From assembly GCF_025562715.2 (NCBI RefSeq), contig NZ_JAPFCC010000001.1, positions 4,454,501 through 4,518,500 of the forward strand: a stretch of 64,000 nucleotides of DNA, written 5' to 3'. Position numbers and translations under genes: made by a program. Shown here piece by piece: positions 27,309-36,018 of this stretch. A model generated the notes under the pieces. It did no database searches. It had not been told where the DNA came from and worked only from the letters and a program-made list of their open reading frames with translations. Within the stretch, counting starts at the first letter, position 1. Every line of letters starts with the position of its first letter. The DNA comes from Endozoicomonas gorgoniicola. Lineage in GTDB: Bacteria > Pseudomonadota > Gammaproteobacteria > Pseudomonadales > Endozoicomonadaceae.

Positions 27309-28466
27309 ATGTCACTTGGCTACAGTTGTCTTAACTTTCAAAGAAGAGCCCTCTTCGTCTTTTGGATTTCGGTTTTGATTATTTCTAATGGGCAAGCCGC
27401 CCATCGTGAAATAATTTCCGTCGAGGCGGAGAGCGAGATTCCTTACCGGGAGGAAGGAGATGATGTTACGATTTTTTATCGTTTCAGAACCCAGGCGTAT
27501 AGTCCTGAAAAACAGCCTCAAACCGTAGAGCTGTATAAACTAAGGGATCATTTCATAGGGCGTGCTTTTAACCAGACATTTCAGGTTGTCTCACCATTTG
27601 ACAGTTATATCAGTGTCAATAAATCTGAATACAACATGAGTGTGATTATTTCAGAGATGGATCAATCTAAAGAGGGCGAGTATCAATTAATAATAGAAAG
27701 TGGTGATTCACGCTTAAATCATACGACAGCTGTTATAAAAATGAGGGATGCCTGTACGGAGGATTTACAGGGTCCGTTGACTGAAATAACGCCTGAGCGT
27801 AGCCGCTGGCCATTGAAAATAAAATCGCTCAGACTATGTTCTTCTAAAGAGCGTTCTTCTAAAGAGCGACCTTCTGAAGAAAATACTTTCAATCAAGGGC
27901 TTTATTGCGTCAAAAACACCAAAACTCCAACAGATTTACGGTTCGCTTTTGAATATTATGAGCACCCTGAACTGGCTAGAGACACAGTAACCGGCTTTGT
28001 TTTTTACGAGGTAAACCCCTATAAGGAACGAAGTCAGAATTATATCTTTGGTATTAGCATGGATGCGAAAACAAAAAAATACAGAAGACACGAGCGTTTA
28101 AACAGCATTTACACCGTAGCGCCTTATTACTCTGATAACGGCATAGCCTTCAGGTTCAACTTTACAAACAGTACAGAATGTACTTTGACTTATATTGGTC
28201 TGACTATGCGTAAAGAAGGCAAGAAAAATGTTTTTATGCGTTTCGCCCTCAGAACGGATTGTCACGGCAATGGCTGCGCAAACTTCGCCAGCACCCAGAC
28301 AGCAGAGGCTCATACTGTTATGACAGACGGAACTTCTGTGGACACGCCTGAATATATCAGTGTGAAGCCATCAGGACATTCAGGAGGTAACCTGCAGTCA
28401 GGTATTCAAACGGCTGTCATCATGGCGGCCTTTCTGGTTTCGCAGATTCTGAGCCAGTCGGAGTAG
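27309..28466 (+). CDS. Secreted Ig-like protein with C-terminal hydrophobic tail
   Basis: A 385-residue protein with signal peptide (FVFWISVLIISNGQA, cleavage near residue 31). Residues about 35-150 have the alternating-strand look of an immunoglobulin V-like sandwich: VTIFYRF, an SVIISEMDQSKEGEYQLII element similar to the D-x-G-x-Y turn before strand F, but without the canonical disulphide. A second beta-rich part (about 190-330) has six or more Cys (LCSSK, LYCVK, ECTLTY, DCHGNGC). The C-terminus is hydrophobic (TAVIMAAFLVSQIL), like a tail anchor. A short coding duplication SSKER is at about 27840-27870. No family was recognised; the Ig comparison is structural intuition. Confidence 0.7.
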   Translation: MSLGYSCLNFQRRALFVFWISVLIISNGQAAHREIISVEAESEIPYREEGDDVTIFYRFRTQAYSPEKQPQTVELYKLRDHFIGRAFNQTFQVVSPFDSYISVNKSEYNMSVIISEMDQSKEGEYQLIIESGDSRLNHTTAVIKMRDACTEDLQGPLTEITPERSRWPLKIKSLRLCSSKERSSKERPSEENTFNQGLYCVKNTKTPTDLRFAFEYYEHPELARDTVTGFVFYEVNPYKERSQNYIFGISMDAKTKKYRRHERLNSIYTVAPYYSDNGIAFRFNFTNSTECTLTYIGLTMRKEGKKNVFMRFALRTDCHGNGCANFASTQTAEAHTVMTDGTSVDTPEYISVKPSGHSGGNLQSGIQTAVIMAAFLVSQILSQSE

Positions 28467-28523
28467 GGGCTTATTGGTTACTGCCCGCACAGTGATCTGA
28501 AGCAGCAAAGATGCAACCGGGAG

Positions 28524-30401
28524 TTAAAACCCTGACATTTGTTGCTCTGCACAGCCTTTATCATTTGTTAAATGAGTAAGTGCTAACAGGAAAGTCGCCG
28601 TGAACCAATGGTTTGCTCCATTATGGATGATCACAACGGGAGGTTGACTGGACTGCCGTATAGCTTCTCTCCAGTCACTTTCTGCTTGCCCGTTTGAATG
28701 AATATAGCCAACATCAACGGTGGATCCACCGGGAACTATCTGGAGCAGGGGGCGTTCAAAAATAATGGCCAACAGAGGAAGGGAGGAAATATCAAGCCAT
28801 TCACCAAAGTTGTTAACACTATCTAAGAACTGCTCAGCCATTTGATAAGTAATCGGTGAATTGGAATCAGGATCCAATAAATGATCCATGTTGATAAATC
28901 TCTCCCTGTATTCGTCAACATCACTTTGCCTGAGCAAGCCTCTACCTCCTGATGCGGTCACCTCATTTCGGGACATTAGATAAGTGTTCATAAAGTCCTG
29001 AATTCTGGTACGAATATCCTCAATGCTCGATCCGAGTTCATTGTCGTATAGTACATGGTATAAGCAGAAGTTATCATGAGGGACATCCCTGGCTTCAATA
29101 TTATTTGAAGCCAAAAAATGTCTTAAATTGGATCGATACAGCAACGAATTTTCTGTTAACTCTGAATCGTGCCAGTCAATTGAATTTAGAACGTTTGACC
29201 AGTAATCGTCATCGGTAGTTTCCAGATGTCTTAATCGGTTTAAATTCTCACCAGAATATTCCTGCATTAATTCACTTACAGTTACCAGACCCTCCATTCT
29301 TTCGTTCTTATATCTTGCTGCAGCATACAGTACCTGCGTAGCAACAGAAATCCATCGTGGGTATTTTTCAGCCAGTTCCTGGTAGTTGTCAATAAATTTC
29401 TGAATATAATCTGCTGATACAAGGTCATCTGCGTATTCATATCTTTCAGATAACGCACCGGGTTTTTGTAACAAAAACAGCAGGGTTAGTAATTGTAAAA
29501 CTGAGTCTTCTTGCTCTTGCGGTTTGCCAACTAATTTAATCAGGCTGTCTCGTTCTGCTTCGATACAGTCCAATATGTCGGATGTTTCGATTCGGGTTTC
29601 TTTATTAATAGTGATATTCTTAAAATGGCATTCAATGAAACGACAGCAATACAGTTTAGTGCCTCTGAAATCGGTGTTTTTAAAATCACAATCTTCAAAT
29701 GACATTCCTTTAATCAATGAATCAGCAAATGGGAAACCATCAAACGTTATACTATGGAAGCCTGCTGGTGAGAGTTGTCTTTGTTCATCATAGTTTTCGG
29801 GTTGCCTTAAAAAAGCTACTTCTTTAGTCGTTATATGCCCTGATAACAGCACGCTAACTATTTCCGCATAGTGTAACCAGAGTGTGGGAATAGTCACCAT
29901 TTTACTGCTAGAAGTGATAGTGTTGTTTTCTTCAGCATATGTATAGCAATGGCAAGTGGCCAGAGCATTAATCAGTTGACTTTTATTAATTTCATTAAAG
30001 TTCTCTAGCCTGTCGTCTATAAAATAAGGGTCGTATGTCTTTTGACTGATAATCTCATGGATGATTAATCCAAGGGGGGCAACAGCAAGGAGTTGAGTAT
30101 CTTTTTGTAAATAATCCCAAAACGCCGAAGCTTGAGTGAACTCAGGTAAAATAGCCCTTATATTTCTCTTATTGATTTTCTTAAGAGTTTTTGGAAAGTC
30201 ATTTTCCGGATCCAGCCTGGTGTCTTCACCGCCCTCTCTTTGTAACGCATTCAGGTTGAGTTCATCCCAGAGCGCCGCGTTCAAACTTCGTAAATATCTG
30301 ATGGAGTCCTTATCAGGTGTTTTGGAATTACCAGGGCCAGCAAGAGCCCCCTCGCCCTGAATTAATAAAACAAAGAGAAGCATAGTAAACGCAATGCGCA
30401 T
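28524..30401 (-). CDS. Secreted OTU-like cysteine protease with pentapeptide repeats
   Basis: I start at ATG 30401, which has GGAG six bases upstream, rather than 30416; this gives 625 residues with a clear signal peptide (IAFTMLLFVLLIQGEGALA). A short pentapeptide-repeat stretch lies at about 225-265 (MSFEDCDFKNTDFRG and similar). The C-terminal part resembles an OTU deubiquitinase: PHDNFCLYHVLYD gives D443 and candidate nucleophile C446, and NGANHWFTATF gives candidate H598, at 155 residues spacing. Eukaryotic-type OTU enzymes remove ubiquitin, and several bacterial pathogens secrete them into host cells. The OTU call is by motif only; the usual D-G-N-C is D-N-F-C here. It converges with the Ig-like gene. 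Confidence 0.7.
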   Translation of the reverse strand: MRIAFTMLLFVLLIQGEGALAGPGNSKTPDKDSIRYLRSLNAALWDELNLNALQREGGEDTRLDPENDFPKTLKKINKRNIRAILPEFTQASAFWDYLQKDTQLLAVAPLGLIIHEIISQKTYDPYFIDDRLENFNEINKSQLINALATCHCYTYAEENNTITSSSKMVTIPTLWLHYAEIVSVLLSGHITTKEVAFLRQPENYDEQRQLSPAGFHSITFDGFPFADSLIKGMSFEDCDFKNTDFRGTKLYCCRFIECHFKNITINKETRIETSDILDCIEAERDSLIKLVGKPQEQEDSVLQLLTLLFLLQKPGALSERYEYADDLVSADYIQKFIDNYQELAEKYPRWISVATQVLYAAARYKNERMEGLVTVSELMQEYSGENLNRLRHLETTDDDYWSNVLNSIDWHDSELTENSLLYRSNLRHFLASNNIEARDVPHDNFCLYHVLYDNELGSSIEDIRTRIQDFMNTYLMSRNEVTASGGRGLLRQSDVDEYRERFINMDHLLDPDSNSPITYQMAEQFLDSVNNFGEWLDISSLPLLAIIFERPLLQIVPGGSTVDVGYIHSNGQAESDWREAIRQSSQPPVVIIHNGANHWFTATFLLALTHLTNDKGCAEQQMSGF

Positions 30402-30512
30402 GACGACTCCGTACATAGAGGTTATTGGCTCTTTTGAATTTTAAGTGGGAAAGCAATTTCCTGAAAAAGGCGGTATCCAGTGTAGAGTAAAATATTAATA
30501 TGTCTTGAAAAT

Positions 30513-30553
30513 TACCTCTTCCTGACTCTGTCAATGGGAATAAGGAAGAGGTA
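30513..30553 (-). terminator. serA terminator
   Basis: TACCTCTTCCT pairs perfectly with AGGAAGAGGTA (11 bp, 19-base loop). On the minus strand it is followed by AATTTTCAA and lies 20 bp after the serA stop. Confidence 0.75.
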
Positions 30554-30573
30554 GCTAAGGTGGGTGAAGGTGG

Positions 30574-31803
30574 TTAATAAAGCACCCGGCAGCGAATGGT
30601 ACCTTCAATTTCCCGCAGTTTTTCCTGCGCAATTTCACTGCGCTCTGCATCCACATCAATCACCACGTAACCGACCTGCTCGTTAGTCTGCAGGTACTGG
30701 CCGCTGATATTGATATTGTTGTCGGAAAAGACCTGGTTAATAGAGCCCAGAACGCCTGGAATGTTTTTGTGGATGTGCAGCAAACGGTGCTTTCCGGTAT
30801 GGGTTGGCAGTGCCACTTCCGGGAAGTTAACAGACGATAGGGTTGTACCGGTATCGCTGTACTTGATGAACTTGTCGACGACTTCGGCACCAATGTTTTC
30901 CTGGGCTTCCTGTGTGCTGCCACCAATGTGCGGAGTCAGGAGAACGTTGTTCATACCGCGCAACTGGCTTATGAACTCATCGTTATTAGAGCGGGGTTCT
31001 TCAGGGAATACGTCAATGGCGGCTCCCAGCAGTTTGCCGGCTTCAAGGGCTGAAGCCAGAGCTTCGATGTCAACCACTGTACCTCTGGAAGCATTGATTA
31101 ATACACTGCCGTCTTTCATGGCTTCAAGCTGCTCTTTACCCATCATCCATTTAGTTGCGGCGGTTTCCGGTACATGCAGGCTGACCACGTCAGACATTGC
31201 CAGCAGCTGGTTAAGGTCTGACACGGGTTTGGCGTTACCCATGGGCAGCTTGGTGACGGTGTCGTAGAAATAGACGTCCATGCCCAGAGATTCAGCAAGA
31301 ATGCTCAGCTGGCTGCCAATGTTGCCATAGCCGACAATACCCAGCTTTTTGCCTCGGCTTTCGTAAGAGTTGACAGCGCTTTTCTGCCATCCGCCACTGT
31401 GGGCCAGGGCATTTTTTTCGGGAATACCGCGCAGTAGCAGAATAGCTTCTGCCAGCACCAGTTCTGCCACAGAACGGGTGTTGGAATAAGGCGCGTTGAA
31501 GACCGGAATCCCCCGGACTGTAGCGGCATTGAGGTCAACCTGGTTGGTGCCAATACAGAAACAGCCCACTGCGATCAGTTTGTGGGCTGATTCGAAAATG
31601 TCTTCCGTCAGCTGGGTTCGGGAGCGAATGCCAAGAAAGTGAGCGTCTGACAGGCGTGCTTTCAGTTCTTCCGTGGGTAAGGACTTGGTGACGTAGTCAA
31701 TATTGTTGTAACCGGCAGCTTCCAGTACTTCTACGGCTGAAGGGTGTACACCTTCAAGCAGAAGGAATTTGATCTTGCTCTTGTCCAGAGATGTGGATGG
31801 CAT
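30574..31803 (-). CDS. serA: D-3-phosphoglycerate dehydrogenase
   Basis: First step of serine synthesis: oxidises 3-phosphoglycerate with NAD+. The 409-residue length equals the E. coli enzyme. Visible: NAD motif GIVGYGNIGSQL (about 157-168), the active-site Arg region NASRGTVVD, Glu in DVFPEEP, catalytic His in TPHIGGSTQEA (about 291-301), and a C-terminal ACT domain (HKNIPGVLGSINQVF) that would bind serine for feedback inhibition. It appears to be monocistronic with its own terminator. Confidence 0.97.
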   Translation of the reverse strand: MPSTSLDKSKIKFLLLEGVHPSAVEVLEAAGYNNIDYVTKSLPTEELKARLSDAHFLGIRSRTQLTEDIFESAHKLIAVGCFCIGTNQVDLNAATVRGIPVFNAPYSNTRSVAELVLAEAILLLRGIPEKNALAHSGGWQKSAVNSYESRGKKLGIVGYGNIGSQLSILAESLGMDVYFYDTVTKLPMGNAKPVSDLNQLLAMSDVVSLHVPETAATKWMMGKEQLEAMKDGSVLINASRGTVVDIEALASALEAGKLLGAAIDVFPEEPRSNNDEFISQLRGMNNVLLTPHIGGSTQEAQENIGAEVVDKFIKYSDTGTTLSSVNFPEVALPTHTGKHRLLHIHKNIPGVLGSINQVFSDNNINISGQYLQTNEQVGYVVIDVDAERSEIAQEKLREIEGTIRCRVLY

Positions 31804-32079
31804 AGTATTCGCTCAGTTGTTTTTTTCTATGGGCTTTGGCGTTAATGGGACCGTGCATCCGGTTCAGGGCATAATAGCTGGGATCCGTACCAGCTGCCTG
31901 ATAAGAATGTAGTTATGGTTGTCCGAGCAGAAAATGATACCACAGCGACAGCTGGAAGCTGCCGTTTTTGCTCATGATTTCAATGATCAGCTGTCGCTTT
32001 GTGGTTTTGCTACTTATGAAACTACTACTTATGAAGGCTTAAACCTGTGGTCAGGAAAGGTTAACATACCTCGCAGGAC

Positions 32080-32340
32080 TTAAATGCCGATACTGGACAG
32101 GGTGGTCATCACCTGCCTGATGGCCTGGGATAGCGCAGGATGTGCTTCGCTGAAGCGTATAGCCTCCTGTTCCAGCTGTTCGTTGTACTCCTGCAGTGGA
32201 ATGTCACCTTCTGCCTGTGCCAGTGCAATCTGGATTTCGTCGGTGATCTGTTTCAGTGAACCAGCCGTGCAATCATCAACAGGCTGACCTTGCAGCAAGT
32301 CGTGCAGATCCTGGATATTGAGATGGAGTTCTTCTGACAT
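32080..32340 (-). CDS. DUF4404 family protein
   Basis: A small 86-residue acidic protein predicted as helical (LHLNIQDLHDLLQGQ and HPALSQAIRQVMTTLSSIGI). Sequence and length fit the DUF4404 family, whose function is unknown. A good GGAGAG ribosome site precedes the ATG. Monocistronic, divergent from the FAA hydrolase gene. Confidence 0.85.
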   Translation of the reverse strand: MSEELHLNIQDLHDLLQGQPVDDCTAGSLKQITDEIQIALAQAEGDIPLQEYNEQLEQEAIRFSEAHPALSQAIRQVMTTLSSIGI

Positions 32341-32463
32341 GGTTCTCTCCTTCGGCTTGGAAGCCTGATGGAATAATTCAGGGCCAATGGTTATCTTGTT
32401 GGGCTCCGGGCTGCCGGGAACGTATCGGCCACATTACAATGATAAGATAAAAAGGAAGCCTAG

Positions 32464-33132
32464 ATGAAGTACAGGCACCGCTGGCTTAGTGGCGACCGTA
32501 TTGACCTTCCAACGGGTAAAATTGTCTGTGTTGGCAGAAACTATGCCGAACACGCTGAAGAACTAAACAATCCGCTGCCGGATGACCCGGTGTTGTTTAT
32601 TAAACCAACAAGCTCTGTCGTACACCTGGAGCTGCCGTTTAAAATTCCCCGGAACCGGGGCGACGTGCATTTTGAAACAGAGATTGCCCTGCTGATTGAT
32701 AAACCTCTCTGCAATGCCAGTGAGCATGAAGCGACAGATGCTATTAAGGCGTTAGGGCTGGCTCTGGACCTGACCCTCAGAGACCTGCAGGCAAAAATGA
32801 AAAGCCGGGGGCTGCCCTGGGAGGTAGCCAAGGCTTTTGATGGCAGCTGTCCGGTCTCATCGTTTGTCGCGAAAGAACACCTGCCTGATCTCGAAAACAT
32901 AGCCTTCAGTCTGAAAATAAATGGTGAAGTCCGGCAGCAGGACACCAGCGCTAATATGCTGACGTCTATTCCGGGGCTGTTGAGTTACATCAGCCGGCAC
33001 TTCACTCTGGAACCAGGGGATATAGTGCTTTCCGGTACCCCTAAAGGAGTGGCGCCGCTGTACGCAGGTGATCGTCTGGAACTGGCAATAAAGGATGTTT
33101 TTTCTGTCGAAACCTCTTGTCGGGCGTCCTAA
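32464..33132 (+). CDS. Fumarylacetoacetate hydrolase family protein (acylpyruvase-like)
   Basis: A 222-residue single-domain FAA hydrolase, like E. coli YcgM or human FAHD1, which hydrolyse acylpyruvates or decarboxylate oxaloacetate using Mg2+. Visible: IVCVGRNYAEHAEE (about 21-34), the metal-binding Glu pair HFETEIALL (about 71-79), Asp in ALDLTLRDLQ (about 101-110), the GLPWEVAKAFDGSCPV signature (about 118-133), and the PGDIVLSGTPKGV motif (about 185-197). The exact substrate cannot be told. An AAAAGGAAG site precedes the ATG. Confidence 0.92.
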   Translation: MKYRHRWLSGDRIDLPTGKIVCVGRNYAEHAEELNNPLPDDPVLFIKPTSSVVHLELPFKIPRNRGDVHFETEIALLIDKPLCNASEHEATDAIKALGLALDLTLRDLQAKMKSRGLPWEVAKAFDGSCPVSSFVAKEHLPDLENIAFSLKINGEVRQQDTSANMLTSIPGLLSYISRHFTLEPGDIVLSGTPKGVAPLYAGDRLELAIKDVFSVETSCRAS

Positions 33133-33151
33133 AGATTTGCCCTGGGTGCCA

Positions 33152-33198
33152 GATAGTTAAATAGGTAGTTTTAAATAGATAGTTTTAAATAGATAGTT
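33152..33198. repeat. 12- to 14-nt AT-rich tandem repeat
   Basis: Two full GATAGTTTTAAATA units (33164-33177, 33178-33191) flanked by shorter copies. CCAGATAG (33149-33156) and CTATCTGG (33214-33221) form an inverted repeat around them, ending at the start of the next gene. Confidence 0.9.
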
Positions 33199-33220
33199 AA
33201 TCTGCCGAAAGGGCTATCTG

Positions 33221-33622
33221 GTGTCAGAAACACTGCCTGACTTTAAACTCAAAATCCTGGTCGCAGAAGACAACCCGGTTAATCAGATGGTGGCGCAGGC
33301 ACTGCTGAAAAAACTGGGTTGCTCTGTGATCATCGTAGAAAATGGAGAAGCTGCCGTTCAGAAAGTAGCGCAGGAGTCATTCGACCTGGTGTTGATGGAT
33401 TGCATCATGCCGGTTATGGATGGCATGGAAGCCACCCGAACCATCAGGGCATCCGGCCAGTCTTATGACCAGATCCCTATTATTGCTTTTACCGCCAACG
33501 TTACGGATGAAGACCAGCAGGCTTTTCAACAGGCCGGCATGGATGATTTCATCGACAAGCCCGTGACGGTTGATAAAATGACCGGACTGTTACAACGCTG
33601 GTCTGACAAACTCAACGGTTAA
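33221..33622 (+). CDS. Stand-alone response-regulator receiver domain
   Basis: A 133-residue CheY-like protein with no output domain. Phosphorylation pocket: acidic pair in VAEDN (residues 15-19), phospho-acceptor Asp in LVLMDCIMPVMDG (about 56-68), Thr in IAFTANV, and Lys in FIDKPV. The sequence is most similar to the receiver domains at the C-terminus of hybrid kinases (EDNPVNQMVA, DCIMPVMDGMEATR), so it could be a phosphorelay intermediate. No kinase is adjacent. The start is GTG with AAAGGG upstream. It overlaps the convergent yciA-like gene by 11 bp. Confidence 0.9.
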   Translation: MSETLPDFKLKILVAEDNPVNQMVAQALLKKLGCSVIIVENGEAAVQKVAQESFDLVLMDCIMPVMDGMEATRTIRASGQSYDQIPIIAFTANVTDEDQQAFQQAGMDDFIDKPVTVDKMTGLLQRWSDKLNG

Positions 33623-34013
33623 TGCGTTGAGTACTGCCTGAGCCATCAACCGCCACAAAGACCATTGAGGTTTCTGTCAGCTTTTTCTGTGAAACAGAGT
33701 CGCCGTTGTCGTTTTCTATCCAGGCTTCCACAATCACCCGGATGGATGTTTTGCCCACTTCTGTTACCCGGCTGTACAAGCCAATAATGTCACCAACCTG
33801 TACCGGCCGCATAAAGCTCATAGCACCAATGCTGACGGTAACGACTCTGCCTTTGGCAACTTTTCTGGCCTGAATTTCTCCAGCCTGGTCGACATTCATC
33901 GCTACCCAGCCAGCAAATACATCGCCGGTGTGATTGGTGGATTGGTTATCTGCCAGTACCTTCAGAGTCAGTTCCCCCTGAGGTACTGGGTTGTCATCGT
34001 TCACGAGATTCAT
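33612..34013 (-). CDS. yciA: Acyl-CoA thioesterase, YciA family
   Basis: A 133-residue hot-dog-fold thioesterase that hydrolyses short- to medium-chain acyl-CoAs. Family features are LKVLADNQSTNHTGDVFAGW (catalytic Asp region, about 18-37), VAKGRVVTVSIGAMSFMRPVQVGD, and the following strand LYSRVTEVGKTSIRVIVEAW. It converges with the receiver protein, overlapping its 3' end, and is 81 bp downstream of dctM on the same strand; co-transcription is possible. Confidence 0.88.
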   Translation of the reverse strand: MNLVNDDNPVPQGELTLKVLADNQSTNHTGDVFAGWVAMNVDQAGEIQARKVAKGRVVTVSIGAMSFMRPVQVGDIIGLYSRVTEVGKTSIRVIVEAWIENDNGDSVSQKKLTETSMVFVAVDGSGSTQRINR

Positions 34014-34094
34014 TCATTCTCTCCCGGTCTTCTTCTTATTGTCTGCTGCGGGTTCAGCTTTTGCTCTTTTAACAAAAATTGTTTTTATGGCGCA

Positions 34095-35489
34095 TCAGCC
34101 ATAGATGTGTGCTGGCAGCCAGGTGGCCAACTGTGGCCAGACTGCCAATGCGACCAGCATAATCAGCTGAATGGCGATAAAAGGCACTACGCCTTTGTAG
34201 ATATCCGCTGTTGCCACCTCTTTTGGAGCAACCCCTCGCAGGTAAAACAGGGCAAAGCCAAAAGGAGGGGTTAAAAAAGAGGTTTGCAAGTTAACAGCAA
34301 TCATAATGCCAAGCCAGACCGGGTCTACACCCATAGCCAGCAGGACGGGCCCCACCATTGGCACGATAACAAAGGTGATCTCAATGAAATCAAGAATAAA
34401 GCCGAGCAGAAACATGACCACCATCACCAGCAGTACCGCTGTGAAAACACCGCCGGGCAGGCTTTTAAACAGAGACTGAATCAGCTCTTCACCACCAAAC
34501 CCCCGGAACACCAGCGAGAACACCGACGCTCCGATAAGAATCAGGAACACCATGCAGGTGATTTTGGTGGTACAGGTCACCACTTCATGCAGAATCTCAC
34601 GATGAATCTGCCGCCGTGCAGCTGCAAGGGCAATAGCGCCCAAAGCGCCGACGCCTGCAGCTTCTGTTGGTGTGGCAATGCCTGTGAGGATAGACCCGAG
34701 TACAACGATAATCAGCAGCACCGGAGGCAGCAGCGTCATCAACAATGGGGTCTGGCTGCCTTCATCAAACTGTTTAATCTCCTCATCGGTTAACGCAGGT
34801 GCTGACTCAGGTTTCAGCCATGCCACGGCCATGATATACACCGAGTAAGCAAGAACCAGCAACAGTCCCGGAATCAGTGCCCCCACAAACAGGTCGCCAA
34901 CCGATACGGTTTTGGGAGAGAAAATTCCCATATTCAGCTGAGCCTGCTGATAGGCGGTGGACAACACGTCCCCTAACAAAACCAGTGCAATGGAAGGAGG
35001 AATAATTTGTCCAAGGCTGCCAGTCGCACAGATGGTGCCGGTAGCCAGCTGGGCAGAATAGCCTCTGCGCAGCATGGTCGGTAGCGATAACAGTCCCATA
35101 GTGACCACTGTGGCACCGACAATACCGGTACTGGCTGCTAACAACATACCCACCACTGTTACGGAAAGCCCCAGTCCCCCACGCAGCTGACCAAAGAGCC
35201 GGGCCATGCTTTCCAGCAGGTTTTCTGCAACTCTGGACTTTTCAAGCATGACGCCCATAAAAACAAACAGTGGAACCGCCAGTAACGTCTGGTTGCCAAC
35301 AATGCCAAATAAACGACTGGGTAAGGCTGTCAGGAAAGAGTCGTCAAAGTGTCCTGTTAGTGTACCGATGGCTGCGAAAATCAGGGCGGTACCTGCCAGG
35401 GAAAAAGCGACCGGATAGCCAATCATCAGCACAGCGCAGACACAGGCGAACATAACCAGGGGGATAAACTCAGCTATTAATTCAGCCAT
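34095..35489 (-). CDS. dctM: TRAP transporter large permease DctM
   Basis: A 464-residue inner-membrane protein with about 12 hydrophobic segments, of the DctM/TRAP family that imports organic acids with Na+. Characteristic sequences are PLFVFMGVMLEKS, AASTGIVGATVVTMGLLSLPTM, the ATGSLGQIIPPSIALVLLGD loop, and LGFILDFIEITFVIVPMVGPV. The ATG overlaps the dctQ stop by 8 bp. The usual periplasmic binding protein DctP is not in the neighbourhood. The broad family includes carriers for C4-dicarboxylates and for taurine- or mannitol-like solutes, so the substrate is open. Confidence 0.94.
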   Translation of the reverse strand: MAELIAEFIPLVMFACVCAVLMIGYPVAFSLAGTALIFAAIGTLTGHFDDSFLTALPSRLFGIVGNQTLLAVPLFVFMGVMLEKSRVAENLLESMARLFGQLRGGLGLSVTVVGMLLAASTGIVGATVVTMGLLSLPTMLRRGYSAQLATGTICATGSLGQIIPPSIALVLLGDVLSTAYQQAQLNMGIFSPKTVSVGDLFVGALIPGLLLVLAYSVYIMAVAWLKPESAPALTDEEIKQFDEGSQTPLLMTLLPPVLLIIVVLGSILTGIATPTEAAGVGALGAIALAAARRQIHREILHEVVTCTTKITCMVFLILIGASVFSLVFRGFGGEELIQSLFKSLPGGVFTAVLLVMVVMFLLGFILDFIEITFVIVPMVGPVLLAMGVDPVWLGIMIAVNLQTSFLTPPFGFALFYLRGVAPKEVATADIYKGVVPFIAIQLIMLVALAVWPQLATWLPAHIYG

Positions 35490-36018
35490 GCTGCACCTCC
35501 TGTACGTCAGCCAGTAGCATTAATGAGCGGAGGAGTTCAGCAATACCCTGTAAAAACAGGGTGAAGGCCAGAAACAGGATCAGGCTTTTCAGCAGGAAAA
35601 CAGCAGGCAAGCCTCCCGGGTCCGTGGAGGTTTCCATAATGCTCCAGGACTGCATTACGTATTCCCAGCTCATAAACCCAATAAACAGGCAAACAGGAAT
35701 GAGCAGAAATAGCGTACCCATACTGTTCACCAGAGCCTGACCTTTTGGCGACAGGCGCCGGTAAAATACATCAACCCTGACGTGTTCCTGGTGTTTAAGG
35801 GTGTAACCGCTGGCCCCGAGAAAGATCAGCGCATGGAAGTACATGGCGGTTTCCTGCAGGGCAATAGAGCCAACATTAAGAAAGTAACGCAGCAAAACCA
35901 CAAGACAGACGGACAGAACCAGTAAGAGATTAAACCAACTGATCAGTTGACCGGTTTTTTCCGTCAACTGATCGATCCCGGCTACAACTTTGTGCAGCAC
36001 AATCCAGCCGGATTTCAT
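35482..36018 (-). CDS. dctQ: TRAP transporter small permease DctQ
   Basis: A 178-residue inner-membrane protein with four membrane segments, partner of DctM. The marker is GASGYTLKHQEHVRVDVFY (about 71-89), typical of DctQ. It overlaps dctM by 8 bp, showing tight coupling. A GGGGAA site precedes the ATG. No solute-binding gene lies upstream; the next gene on that side is a divergent ATPase across a 348-bp spacer. Confidence 0.92.
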   Translation of the reverse strand: MKSGWIVLHKVVAGIDQLTEKTGQLISWFNLLLVLSVCLVVLLRYFLNVGSIALQETAMYFHALIFLGASGYTLKHQEHVRVDVFYRRLSPKGQALVNSMGTLFLLIPVCLFIGFMSWEYVMQSWSIMETSTDPGGLPAVFLLKSLILFLAFTLFLQGIAELLRSLMLLADVQEVQHG

